Source: Riptortus pedestris
Lineage: Eukaryota > Arthropoda > Insecta > Hemiptera > Alydidae
Assembly (NCBI GenBank): GCA_019009955.1
Contig: CM032229.1
Coordinates: 150,335,501 to 150,399,500, forward strand
Direction of reading: 5' to 3'
Length of the DNA stretch: 64,000 nucleotides
Numbering within the stretch: the stretch's first letter is position 1; each line of letters begins with the position of its first letter. Made by a program: the position numbers and the translations under genes. The notes beneath the pieces are model-generated. The model was given only the letters and a program-made list of their open reading frames with translations, was not told the DNA's origin and did not search any database. Shown piece by piece: positions 50,101-63,535 of the stretch.

Positions 50101-53100
50101 TTTTTAATATACCTGGCTTTCTATTAATGACAGTTTGCCATAACGGAATGAATAGTAAATAGGTTTTAATACAATGTCTTATTGAAGGGAAGAATGCTAG
50201 ATGAGATTAAAATACTTCAAGGACTATTCAAAATAAATCCCAGTTCCTTCGATGACTACAAACGTCGAAAGTCTTAAGAATATATTATGTCCTCTTACTG
50301 GCAATCTGGCCTCGTAGTGCAACTGAAGATGATGTACGAGACACGGAATGCATCTTAAGTTTTATATACAAATGTTGCAATAGCTTAGTCAATTCTTATT
50401 CACAATCTCATCTCATTGGAAGAATAATCTTGATTAATAAAAGGAGTTCTAGATCAGTTGGGAAAATAAAAACTCCACTTCATCACTCTATAATAAGTTC
50501 TCCTAGAATAATTTCATAAATACTCTATATTCACTAATACTATTGTCAGCATTTGGTGTTTTTCTTTTTTCTTTTATGACGGTAATTTATACTTATTCAC
50601 AATGGAAGGTCACGTTGTCCTTAAACGCTTGATTAAAGCCTATTCAACCGAGACCAATGATATAAAAATATACATTTTCATTCTTCAAAAGTGAACTCTT
50701 CCTTAATGGCTTCAGGAAACAACCCTTAATGGCTAAGGTAATATTCTTTAATGCTCCATGGCAGTTAAGCTTTGCCGTCAATATGCATGATAAATAAATA
50801 GTTATTATTACAATTATTTAACAGAGAAAAATATTTGGTTTCTGACGGAGAGAAAAAATATATTCTCTCAAATTAAATATTATTAAGTAATTACTGACAA
50901 TGTGTTCCGTTATTAAAATCAATAAAATAAAGAAAGGAAATTGAAGGAGCGTTACAGAGGTTTAATATTAAATGAAACTTAATCCATTATGGGTTAAAGC
51001 CCAATCCTCTCATTGGAAGACGGAAATACTAATGCGAAAAAGTTATGAGCATTATGAATATGTTTTGGAGTGTAAAAATATCTCGTTTAGGTAATATTTT
51101 TTTTTTCTTTTAGCTGAAACCTGCCAAGTGTTGGTCTTATTTAGCCTGTTAAAATTTATGATAGCATTTCTGATTTCTAAACAGAGAAAGGATTTATTAA
51201 TTAGGTGCTTTCATTCGAGTCAACTATAGAGAATGTAGTTCCTAGATATGTAACAAGTTTTAATACTTTATTACATACTGTCTTTTTTTCATTTATCGGA
51301 TTTGTCTTCGAAACTCGCTACAAAATTGTGTAACCCTTTGTTTAGATTATTCACAGTTTTAGACGCCTTTTAAGACATGTTGACTGGGCTGTGAGGCTCC
51401 AAAGGATCTTCTCCGCTTACTGATTTATACTGGAACAGATTTAGTTCTTCTCTTTCTCAGAAAAAATAATTCCAAAATAAATGTTCCCCAATGATCCAGC
51501 TCAACCGTAAATAATTCAATTAGAGTTGAATTCTCGATGCAGACAGCTGTTTAGTGCCCGTGAGAGAAATTGATTCGAGGCATGTTTACGTGGGCGTCTT
51601 TCTGGGAAGAGGCTACAGATGGAGTCTTAAAAAAAAAGAAATAGAAATAAACTATGAAACTATTTCTAATTTTAGAAAGGGGCGAGGTTTTAAAAATGAA
51701 AAGAAGAAAAGGAGACTACAATCATAGTTCACTCGGTCTTGGATTACTCACTTACAGTCGACACTGTTATTGTCATTCGTTAACAACATGTCAGTTATAC
51801 TGATTTGTGGCCGCTTGTCAAAATAACTATATTTATTAACAACAACTATCTTTTAGGTACTACAATCTCTGCTATTAATATAAAACTAGCTTTTCGCTTA
51901 ATATTCACACTAAAGGTCTAGACAATGACGGATTTAAACGTAAGTAACTCATTGGTTGGTGTATCCATAAATTGCAGTAGGTTTGTAATGGTAAAGAATT
52001 ATCTTCACCATGGCGCCTTTTTACTGTCAGCAGCTATTGCTTCATATAAGCAGGTATACCAACATTAGAAGACTCCCACTTATAATCTCACCTTCCAATA
52101 CACTTGTAATCAAATCTTTAGGACTAATACTCCCAAGCTTTATTTTCCAATTTTTTTAAACTTTTACTTTTCATCAAATCATCACAGAACTTCGACTTTC
52201 GCTTTATTTTATTTCCAATGTCGATCATGTTTCACCAGACAGTGTCAATTTCATTATTAATTATACTTCCTACTTAACAAAATTCCAACATTTTTTGAAC
52301 AATGTTTCTGACGACAGCCATATCTTTGAATAACCTACATTGAAAAATTTCTCTTTCGCCCTGGAGTAAATACTATAAACAGGACAACAATTAATAACAA
52401 AAGAAAATATAAAATCTTCTAAGTTCATCCCTTGCATTATATTTCCCCATCACGAATGTAATCATTGAAACAATTCATCTCCCATCCTGTCAAGGGGGGA
52501 AAAGAGCAAACAATATTAGTTTCACAGAAGAGAAAAATGAGGAATACGCAATCGAATTTCGAGAATACTTTTCTATCGTTGTTTTTTTTTTATCCGCTTT
52601 GCCATATTTCGTAGCAGCTGGATGGACTAAGATTGATGTTTGACCAACGGTTCGGGATTAGCTGTCAACAAGGACTATTTTCGATTCGTCTCCTAACCCC
52701 CGCTCTGACTCTGTATTTGTATGGTTGAATTTACAGAATGTAAATAAAACTCTTTGTCAAACAGAAACTAGAATGGGAATTGTAATGAATAACAATATTT
52801 GTATTTCTATCGGACGTTCTCTCAGTGAAACGGTAAAAAGAAAAAAAAATGTATCACAATACCGCTATATTAATGTGAATTGAATAATTATAACGTTTAT
52901 ACCCATTAATTTCAGAATACTTTTCACTTAATTTCAGTTTACCACAGCACGGTATATAATTGGGTCATTCAGAAAATAAGGACGCATACGATTCAAATTT
53001 ACCTAAATTCACACAGACTTAACGGAATTAAGCTACTGAAGTTGACTTTATGACACGAATTGTCTCAACATACTATAAATGCTTTAAAGTCTTACCCAAC

Positions 53101-53343
53101 AAATAAAAAGAAATTAGGTCCTTCTCTATTTATACCCATGAATAACATGACTAATCGTTTACGTGAAAATATATGGTAAATTATATATTAAAACACTGTA
53201 CGAAAACACATTTTGAATAAAATTATTTTATTGAAAAACAGCTTTCATTCATGGTTTTTATATACGATTTTAGTAACTCAAATCTTTTGGTGAGATCTTT
53301 ATTTCTAGTATCATCTGCTATTACTGGCCGTAATTCCATCTTT
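50101..53343. other. No gene recognised
   Basis: AT-rich unique DNA with short homopolymers. No frame over 60 codons is listed for this interval, and no repeat family, RNA gene or tandem array is visible. Confidence 0.55.
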
Positions 53344-53355
53344 AACTAATCACAA
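53344..53355. repeat. Target-site duplication, left copy
   Basis: AACTAATCACAA occurs here and again at 53580-53591, exactly flanking the SINE. Confidence 0.9.
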
Positions 53356-53579
53356 GGGGCTCAGGTTAGCCATGCGAGTTAAAGCGTTGGCCTTTATCTC
53401 ACATGGTAAACCTAGAGTGGCGAGTTCGATTCCCGCCTAGGCAAAGGAAATTATTTAGTGACGAAATTCATTAAATAACGTCCTAAAATCCCACCCTGGC
53501 TAGAAAAGGGCGGTAACCTCTAGATAACCCGTCCCGATTAGCCTAAGTTGCAAATAGTGGGCGTTAATAAATAAATAAT
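53356..53579 (+). repeat. tRNA-derived SINE, complete (224 bp) with 12-bp target-site duplication
   Basis: The copy begins GGGGCTCAGGTTAGCC (A-box region), has a B box GAGTTCGATTCCCGCC at 53422-53437, a family body with CACCCTGGCTAGAAAAGGGC and ACCCGTCCCGATTAGCC, and a tail of AATAAATAAATAAT. AACTAATCACAA directly flanks both ends. Boxes A and B show derivation from a tRNA gene and Pol III transcription. The target duplication and the simple tail show LINE-driven insertion. The intact duplication makes this the youngest-looking copy and the best guide to the family limits. Confidence 0.92.
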
Positions 53580-53591
53580 AACTAATCACAA
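53580..53591. repeat. Target-site duplication, right copy
   Basis: AACTAATCACAA, identical to 53344-53355. The SINE lies between. Confidence 0.9.
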
Positions 53592-53823
53592 AATATATAA
53601 TGCTCAGCTTCTATTTGACGTATTGTTTACTTATCTACTTTACTAATGAAGGAAAACAAAATATGATTAGAGAAATTCATTTCAGGTTGAGGCTCTTAAT
53701 CGTCAAAGCTGAATAAATTGTAGAATTCTTCGGGAAATATTCGCTAAATTTATATAATTCATGCGTGAAGGACATTTTCGTTTTAGTTTTAAATCCAACG
53801 AACTTATATATTCTTCTTTTTTA

Positions 53824-53855
<32 letters not shown>

Positions 53856-53856
53856 C
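53824..53856. repeat. Compound (TG)n(TA)n microsatellite
   Basis: About nine TG units pass directly into about seven TA units. It is not inside a recognised repeat. Confidence 0.85.
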
Positions 53857-55133
53857 ACATATAATTTAAGTTAAGAAGCTGCTCATAATTTTATTTTTTA
53901 GTATATACCACTATTTATTGTGGATACAGACCGGCATTATCCAGAAAGTAAAAAAAAAAACGTGCTTTCTCTCTCTCTGTCTCTGTATATTTGGGGATAT
54001 CCGTGTTTGAGGAAGTGGCAATGGTCCGACAAGAGGTCTTTAGCCTTTCCGTATGGTTGGTTTCCCATCACCACCTGACAGTTTCCGATTTGATCATTGT
54101 TTTTGCTCTCCACTATAGGAGATAAGCATCAGAGGAAGGGCTAAACTACCGGTCTTGTCGACTCTATAATGGATAATACTTTTTGAACTATTTGAGAGAG
54201 GTTTAAATTCGGAATGGCTAATAAAATCGACAAATTATCAAGATATTATATCTCAAACCAATTTTAGATTATCTGATAATTGACGATATTCTCTTTCATT
54301 ATCTCTAATAGCACGAAATCAACTAAAATATTCATATTAAAAGTCTATCGATATTTGTTTTGTATGATTCTCTATTTAATATTAGTCATAAGATACTATA
54401 ATATATGTATTATATTCACATATACGCATATATAAAAGTGGAATTGGATATGACTAGGATAATGTTATAACATAATCTCTGAAAGATCAAGTTATAGCTG
54501 AACTGAATCACTAGCCGGTATTATTTACATTTAAGCTTATTTATTGTGTCATAAAGCAAGCTAGTAGCTATGTTATTTATAGGTAGTATTGGCAGGTGTA
54601 GATTCTTCATGTCTCAAAGATTAATTCGTGACAATAAATATCTATTTAAAATCTAGGGTTGGACCGTAAGAAATGTATGTTCCCAAGGCTTTACAGATTT
54701 TGATATTGGACGCTCTGGTTGAGTTTTAAAGACAAAACTGTCTCAAATGTTCATTTTGATGTTTCGGAAAGTTTATAAACCACCTTGTGATCGTTTAAAA
54801 TCATCTGAGAAAAATGACTATTTGCACAGACTCCATTAATTTTAAAAACTTATAAATAATAAGCATTACAATAAATAATATTTTACAGCTAGTAGAACAG
54901 AATAAAATGAAATTGAAGGAGAAATTTCTTTACGTTAATTTAATATATATTGTGTTAGTGTTTTTATGTTGTTATAGATAGTGTACTAGAGACTAAGATC
55001 GATTAAAATTTTGATTAGTCAATGTTACAGGATTCGGCATTTAGGGATGAGAAAGAACAAATCTCGCAGCATAATGTTTTTTATTTATCCATAAACAGTT
55101 CCACTGTAGGTGTTTTTTAAGAAATAAATAAAA

Positions 55134-55466
55134 TTAAACTAAATCATAATCACAAGAGAACCCCTTTGCCACCAATAACCGTTCGTTTGCAGATAAGTAA
55201 AAAGTATTATGCAGCATGACTACATCTTTCTCATCCCGGAGATGCATATAATTTTCAACGAAACCCATTTTCCCATGATTCGATTTGAAATGGTAGGTGC
55301 ATATTTGAAAAATCAATTCTAGAGGAGAACCATCATGCCGTGAATTAGGTAATGTGTTAAAATGCATACCACAGAGAGCAAAAGTTAAGACTGCCACAAT
55401 TTGATCTTTCCTAGCCGCAAACAGATGCAACGTGGCTCTGCTCGTCAAGATATGGCATCCGGCCAC
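55134..55466 (-). other. Unassigned 110-codon open frame, coding status doubtful
   Basis: I do not recognise this product. The frame begins MAGCHILTSRATLHLFAARK and ends with SCDYDLV before a TAG. Unlike most frames in the window it has a balanced amino-acid composition, no homopolymer or repeat origin, and no opposite-strand frame over most of its length. It could be a decayed exon, a transposon-derived fragment or chance. There is no convincing polypyrimidine-AG acceptor just upstream, and no neighbouring frame that would extend it was found. Confidence 0.2.
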
Positions 55467-58071
55467 CTATTTCTGCTATAATTATATACAACATATTCTT
55501 ATTGAAACAAATCTTTCCTTGCCAAGCCCTCCCTGTTGGCTGTACATGTATTTAATGACCAGATGTACAAATTTAGGGTTTGTTGAAGCACTGATTCTTT
55601 TTTGGCCCTTCACCTAGTTTGAGAATAAATCGTGACTAACTGTAAGGTGGAAAATAGTCTTTTCTTCCTCTTCAGCACGTCAGAATAATATAAAATGCTC
55701 TACCCTTGGGGACGAATTTAATGAGGGAGAATATAATTATAGTGATATAGTAAGCGTGTCTCTATGTGTCTTGGCTCGTATTGATGAGATTAGGAACGGC
55801 TTTCAAAGTCATACTTCACTGGCATCATAACCCTAAACATTTAATTATGAATTGGGTGATTTCCAACTGAAGCTCAAAGTAATAAAACGCGGCTGAACGT
55901 CTAAAATAGTATAATTTATATATATTTTAAGTCCCGTTATCGATAACAAGGAGTGTTCGTTGAAAGACATTTATTGCAAATGGTTTGGAATATGTACTCT
56001 TCCCTCACGGACTTCAAATAACATACAAGAGTACAAACATCAGCTAAATAACGTTGTAAACGCTTAATAATAATAAGTTATTACTAAGTAGCTCATAGTA
56101 TTTAGTGACTGGAAGACCAGACAATGTGGAAGCACTTTACTGTCCTTAACTTGAAAATTATGATTTTAATCCGTAAAAATACATTAAATCAACTAACATC
56201 AGCAACTATAAAAATAATCCAACAACTGTGATCAAAGTCTAAGAACACTGATTTTTTTCAATAAAAATAAGATAGCCACCATGGTTGGAGGACAGAGATA
56301 GATAGATTTCAGGCTGTTAGGATGTCACGGGGTTTCGCTCCAGAATTTTATATAAGGGGCAAAAATGTCTCTAAAATGCATGTTTAAGAACAATGACTTG
56401 TATAATTCATGATTTAATTAATACTTTAATCTGCTAAACTTGAAACACCTAATACAAACATACAGAAACGTTAATCATTTTCGGGGGTAATGCCCTTTAT
56501 AACATTAATTTAGAGAAGTAGTCAGTGTACTAAATCCATGCATAACAACGCATACACACAGTGTAGAACTCACTCATCAATTTAAGGAATAGTAATAGTA
56601 TATGAAAAACTTAAATTAAATCGCTTACATACAATTTCAATGCTAACCGCTCCCTTGGAAAGGATAATTGTAATTTTATACAATAAGTTCAGAAGTTCAA
56701 TTTGCATGGAAACGTAAAATAGCTACTCGAGATAATATTGTGTATCTGACAATAAATTGAATTTATTAAACAAAGAGATTTATCTCGAATGTCCCAGATT
56801 TGCGTGAATTATCGGTTTATGGGTTAGTTTTTGAAATGGAATGAGTAATGTTGAAAGTGGTTCAGGGTTGGGGTTGATTATATTGCAATTGATGAAACTA
56901 CCCCTAACTCCACCCGCCCTTCTATTAGCCTGCTTTTCTACCCCTGCCACGGCCTGGCACGACCTCCTGTGCCTGACACTATCTCTCACCCATATTCAAT
57001 ATACTTCAATTATACAGCTAGCTCCCTTTTTAATTTTCAACTCCTTTCTGCGTTAATCCCATACTATGTAAATATTTATATATATACACATATGTTTGTG
57101 GGAGTGAGAGAGAAAGCAGTTATTAAATACAAGCAATCTGTATCGGCGGCGCAAAAAGTGTGGATGATTAATAACAATGCCAAACTACCTGTTTAAAGCG
57201 TGCTTTTATAATAAACGTGACTTTCAATTTAAAATTCAAATCCAACAATAGAAGTGCAAAGGAATAATAAGAATAAATAAATCATGAATATAACAGAACA
57301 CAGGGATAATGCAATCTTAAAGAACAATGAACACTTTCCAGCTGAAACTTATGAATTCTGACATTTACTCAACTTATAACAGCATTTAAAAAAATACATA
57401 AAGTTTATACCAGGAATACTTATTTAAACATAAATTTAGTTTTTACATTTCTCAAAACTATTGCACAACTTATAACATCAGAGCAACATTCCAATTAGTT
57501 CTTAATAAACAATATCTCATTTAGCTAAAAGAAATCTATTATATTTGTAAGACAAATTTCCTAGGAAACCTGTATCACATATTTCTGTAATGCAATAGTC
57601 AACTTACTCAACTTATGTTATCTAACCACATTTATCAGTGTTAAGATCATTTTAAAAATCTTTTGAACATCAATAAATAGAACTTTCAAATTTATAACTG
57701 ATAATTGTTTACATATTTTGTTAAAACTATTAAGATTAGCATATGAATTCTTTAAATGTACTTAATATGAGCTCTGCAATTCTTTGTGCATTCAAGGTGG
57801 GGAGTGGGGTCAATTGGGTGAAATCACTGTACTAGGGGTTCGAAGTTCAAGATTGAGGATTGCAACTAATAGTAGTTGGCTGTACAATTATATGGCTAAC
57901 TTCTACTCATTCACCTGTCCCCCAAGCAGCATTGTGAGTCAACTGAGTAGCTACTTTAAGAAGTTACCTTTGATGTGTGATATCGCGAGAATACGGTAGG
58001 AAACGTGTCCCATGAAGCCGAGGTCCTTCGTCCTGGGCTATAGAACCAAAGATTTTTTCCATTAATCAACT

Positions 58072-58118
58072 CTATGTGTGAATCGCTTAAATTGCAACAC
58101 TCCTAAATAAATAAAAAT
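58072..58118 (+). mobile_element. Non-LTR retrotransposon family 1, extreme 3' end
   Basis: TATGTGTGAATCGCTTAAAT, then TGCAACACTCCTAAATAAAT, is the complement-orientation match of 3455-3500 and 8681-8712. Only the last 45 bp and AAAT tail were inserted, an extreme case of 5' truncation. Confidence 0.65.
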
Positions 58119-61100
58119 CAACTGTAACCTTTCTACCAGCATTTCGAACCTACCAGCCTCCCTGGTAAAACTGAAGGCACACCTCCACAGCCTTAAAACC
58201 TGTAGAACATACTAAAATGCACTGTGCATTTCCTCTCCATATGCTCAGCATTTAATAAGAAATGACTTCGCACACAGTCCTCAGTGAAGACCAAACGATT
58301 GTTTAGTTTTCTTTTCAAGGATTGTTTGTTTTACAGCATACCTAGTAATTATAATTAAATATTAGTTGTGCATATTCCTTAACGAGACTCATTTTTACCT
58401 TCCTTCATAAAACAAACCAACTTTTTTACTTCTTCTTATTTTTCATCTTTGATTATTTTTATCTTTCTCTTTTTCCTCTGTCGTTGTTCTCTTTGAGAAA
58501 TCCACTGAAAACGTAAATCGGAAATATTGCAAACTCGTAATTTCCGCTAGAAACTCAGAAGTTCCCTTCGCTTTTCTCTCTCTCTCTCATTCAAATGGGA
58601 GGACTTTTTCAATACGGATATTTCCCTCAATTTTGTTCTGCTCTTTTTTTATTATTGCTCTCAAAATGGATTGTCAAAGAAAATTGAAATCTGCTGGAGC
58701 GTGTCTCTTCCTTATTAATTTCCTGATTCCCGGTGTATTTTTTCTCTGCTCTTCTAGTATGAGGTATGTCTGAAACTGCTTTAATATTTATTAATTTCAT
58801 TTTTTTTTTCAATTAATTTTTTTATTAACGTAACGCTCCTCAACTTTAAACGAATTTGTGAATACTCTATTAACTCCTTTAAGTAGCTTAAAAGGTCATG
58901 GATCATTGGACCTCTCGTTAATAGAATTTCAAGCTCAATTTGATTAACATTCCTATGTGAGAAAGAAGGGATAATTGATAATAATATCATTTTGATTATT
59001 TAAATATTCACAAAGTCTATAATTAAGAAAATAGACTTACTATTTAATTTAGCCCTTATTTATTTCTTGTTGATATTTTCCTTACATGTTTTTACATAGC
59101 TAGTAAGAAAGTATAGTAGAAGAACTACGAAATTCAATGGGCGAAAGATTCATTGACACTTTTCTGACGGTTAAGAGGAGGTGGTTGTTATAATTTGATG
59201 GTTCTTGTAATATTAGGGTATAAATAGTTTTTTGTATATTGCTTCTGTTGCCTCGGTTAGCTGTTTTCTTTCGTTTAGCAGGTATAAATAAATATTAGCT
59301 TTGGTCTAAGTTTAAGATTTTTGTTACGTAAAAGAAAGAGTGAAGCACGAGCACCATTCGGTTCAGTTTGATTTAGTTCATCAGATCATAGGCAATATAG
59401 GCTTGTGATTTGAAGATCTTTAGGTCATCCTTGTCCTTATCCTTGAAGTTTATGAAGTTTTGGGTGGTCAAAAGTTTAAACAGAACGTGATATAAATAAT
59501 AAAATTAAATGAATGGTACAAAATAAATGCTCTCGAATTTTAGGGACAGCTTAAATTGTAATTCTTTCTTTAAGCTTGAACTATTGTAATGCTGGTAATT
59601 AATATATAAAAGGAGTTATTGTTTTTGTTCATTCATTCTAAAAACGGTTATACCATTAACATTAAACTTGATGCTAATAAAGGGGAAACCAACTTATTTC
59701 TATTGGTTTACTCTCCTGCTAAATCCCAAGCTATTCTGATGACAAAGCTTAACTTTTAACCAAATGCGTAATGGAAATGGCTTTATTATAACAGCCCTTC
59801 CCTCCTGGAGCATTTGGAGTCTTAACAACTTAAATTCTCTTAGTGAAAGGGGCAGGCGGCGGAGCTTGGGGAAATGTTGGACGAAGACTTAGCACGTCAA
59901 GTTCTTCGGATTGAATTTAAACTTGGTGACTTAACGCAAGACAGACGAGCCAAATACCCACTTAATGAATTACTAATAAAGATATTCTTCCAACTTTTAA
60001 TTATTTTAAAAAGCCAAAAGGTCCCTTGTCTCTTTCTGGGCCGCAGCTTAACCTGAGCAAAAGCCGTGAAATTAGTTCATTATCAAAATTATAATTTGTT
60101 TTTCTTCCTCTCTATCTTTGTTTTCCCTCTCTCGCTGATTTTCCTTCTACCTTACATCCTTTTGCGTAGAAAATAATTTTGAGTAACAAAAGTGTTTACA
60201 TTTCCCAGTTTTCCGTGGTTTTGTTTCATACCTCTTCATACCCATGTAGCTTAACTTCAAAATATAATTTGTAAAATATTAAAATTACTTATACTAGTGT
60301 TTTATGCCATGAATCTATCAATGTGTCACTTAAAATTTAAAATATTATCTGGAACCGATGTATATGTATCTGTACTTGGCAATATTAACAATACATCAAC
60401 CTTCTTCATGCGGAATAAGAATACATTTTCGTGTCAGAAGACTGCCTGTGACAGAAAGTGGGCTGTCTTATAAAGAATGACGAATCAACGAAGGATTTTG
60501 AAACAACATACTATACTAGTTTTTGGGCATTAGATAATCTAATTATTTTTTTAAGAACAATAATTCAAAATATTTACCTTGTTACTTATAAAGTTTTCTT
60601 CAGCAGTCTGACTTAGGTCATCCTTGTCCTTAAAAATGGCCCATTTGTAGCAATTATAAAGGCTGAGTACAAAAAAAATACGGCTTTTCATCGCAGCATT
60701 CATACAGGGGAATAATTCCAAGTAATTTATTGTTTTATGGCTTTGTTGAGATTAGGTCGTTTCAAATCCCTTAGCGTAGGGCATATTTTACTTCGTAATT
60801 GAATTAAAAAAAAGGATTGGCGATCTCAACTCAACAATATCCAAGATTAGCTAAGAGGGGTGATCCTTGCACGCCATGATAAGCTCCATGAAAATTGTGG
60901 GTAACCATATTATATTTACATTTATATATTTAGGCCCTTTAGTTCCCTTTTATGCAGTATTTTTGGCACACCAGTTCTTAAAAAGAATATGTTTAATTAA
61001 CCTTAGGATTTGGTTGTCTGAAAATGGGGCAAACAATTCTTGATGGCGCTCTCGAAAGCCAATCGTCGGCGGCGATAAAAAAAAAAGGGGGCTTTCTTTT

Positions 61101-63535
61101 TTTGTTTGGTTTTATTTTGCCAAATAAGGGTAGAGCCCTATGAAATAGTCTGGAAGAGATAGTGGTCTGGCTAAATCATGAAGAAGGCTGGTGTTAGGTT
61201 CCTTGTAGGGATTGGATTAAGGCGATAGTCTAATATGGAATGTTGCAAGTCGAATCGCCCCCCCCCACTCTCAATCGTTAACCTCTCCGACCTCAGCAGG
61301 ATCTCTCGCAGTTCGTGACCGGTCCTTTCTCCATCGCTCACTTATAATTTTATCTAATTTATTTTATTTTATAAGCACTAATGTATTCAGACAATTTCCG
61401 AGCAGCTCTAAACTTGGCTCATACATTTGAATTATTGCTGGCAGGTCTTCCTCAATCCCTCAGATCAGAGGGAAGGAAACTTAAGGACCCAAAATCTCAA
61501 TGGACACTAGCCGGTCATAATACATTCTTGCAATGAAACATATTGAAATATGAAGACCTTAAGAAAATAAAACGTTCCCAGTAAATTCATAAAACAATAA
61601 AAGAGTCAATATCATTTACCAGGAGATGTCATATCCATCCTTTCCCGTGAAACGTTGTTTATTTTTACAAGTAGGATATCAAAAATGTCCTAATTTGTCA
61701 ATACATGATTGAAAACCTTCGTTAAGCGAGTTACCTCAATCTTTTAAATCATTTATTAACCTGTGAGTAATTAAACTCCTGTCAAAAATGATAAATTAGG
61801 TTTTATAAAAGGATGAAATTTAATTATCTTGAATTCATTTATATATTACTACTTTAAAATAAATGTTAGACACGTTTAATGCCTGATTCCATCATTCTTT
61901 TACTTGTAATATATTTCTTTTAAATCTATACGTAGAATATTATTAATAATAGAATTTCATCCCCAAATAGTTAATGTAGATCATCACGCCATACTCATTA
62001 ACTATCAATAAATGTAATTAATTCACTTGGAAATTCTTGAGCTTAATTTGAACTAATGTTTCCCTGTATTATTAAATTAACTGGATGTTCTCGTCATGTC
62101 CAAACTATTATTTACAACATTCTTTTATACATATTACAAAATTATTTGGAGATTTAACTCATTTCTATAGTATTTTATTATATTTCGCTGATGTAAATAA
62201 CGTTACCTATAGAATTGATTTAAAACAACTCAGTTACAGATTTCTTTATCATTAGACTCGAAAGATAATTAAAGATATATCATTCATCGGTCGTTAAAAC
62301 ATCTAAAACTTGAATTCTAGTCGCTCCAGAGACAAAACAGCATTTTTGTTATCACTTTTGAATCATTGCTCGAGGTAAATCTGCTTAATTGGCCCAAAAC
62401 CCAGATATCGAGATAATTTCATCTTTCTAGGCCTACAATGAAGGAATTAGGGATTTTTCTGATTTAAAATTGTGGCTTGGCAAACGAATACTCAACAAAA
62501 TTCAACAGTGCATTGTCATTGAATAATTATATTCTCTGTTTGTAAATTTGAGACATTTCTGGTTGGGCACTAATTTAAACCGTTATGTCTACGAGACGTA
62601 GTTTTTCTTGTTGTGTTTGAATAATCAACTAATGTCTAAGAATAAGCATTGGTGAATTGTAAAAAGAATTTGAAGGACTTCAGGAATTTTCCTTGAGTCG
62701 TTTAGAGAGTCAGCCCACAGCATAAACGGCTTACAAATGAAAAAATTGCGAATTTCAACACTCAACACATTGCTACTTTTAAACTCAACATTTAGAGTGT
62801 TCTAAGTTTATAGACCTAATTCGAGGTCGAATGTTCTTTTGATGTGTTCAAGTGGTCTATGTATAAAAAGTGTTAAATACAAAGCGAGGTTTTGGTTATA
62901 TAAAGAGGTAATGAGAGGTTATTTTCGCCTACTCAATCCAATGAGGTCATCGACTGTTTTACCAAAGAGAGTCATGATGTAGCCTTGGTTTGCATTCCCC
63001 TTCCTCTGAACCCCTTCACTCACACGCATATACCTATACACTTTCAGTCCTTTTGCCAGCTCTGAAACATGGAGGGAGGTGTTCTCCCCCCCCCCTATCC
63101 TCAGCAAACAAATTTAAATTTATTCGTGTCCTCTTTTGAAGTGTAAATTAACTGATTTCGTGACTTGCATAAAACCTTCAAAAAAAATAATAATAAAAGG
63201 CTTCAAAATAGCTCATGATTTTGTGAGCACGAATATCTTTTGTCTCTCCGCCATTTTATGAAAATACGATTCTAGAAACCCATTTTTGGTTGCTCATTAT
63301 GAACGATTGCTCATGTTCTATCTTTATCACTAGTGCGGCTTTTGATACCTAAATGAAACTTGTGTCACCACATTTCACAGTTCAATATTTTAAAACAAGT
63401 AGCTTCCTGTTTTACACGCAGAGTATCCCTCTAACGCGGGAATTTATTGAAATTTTGTGTGCTCCATCCTTTGGATACTACACACCTTTCATTGATTATA
63501 TTATAGTATTTCGTATACAATAATTAATTATAAAC
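58119..63535. other. No gene recognised; GC-richer patches 59800-60060 and 61010-61330
   Basis: Positions 59800-60060 include a 60-codon plus frame (59874-60056: MLDEDLARQVLRIEFKLGDL start) with no known family. Positions 61010-61330 and 62920-63090 are GC-richer unique blocks containing C or G runs. Everything else is AT-rich unique DNA without repeat families. Confidence 0.45.

Larger units (their letters stand above)
53592..58071. other. No gene recognised; one unassigned 110-codon frame
   Basis: A TG/TA compound microsatellite lies at 53824-53856. Positions 53990-54160 are a GC-richer unique block. The minus frame 55134-55466 is listed separately. Frames at 56780-57196 and 57784-57999 show no motif. 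The rest is AT-rich. Confidence 0.45.

Noticed and set aside
53356..53440. Functional tRNA gene suggested by A and B boxes
   Set aside because: The spacing, lack of a foldable cloverleaf acceptor stem, multi-copy body and simple-repeat tail show it is a SINE head.
62360..62400. GGTAAATCTGCTTAATTGGCCC as a further HINE-like 3' end
   Set aside because: Only about 14 bp match, there is no hairpin, and no other family block is nearby.
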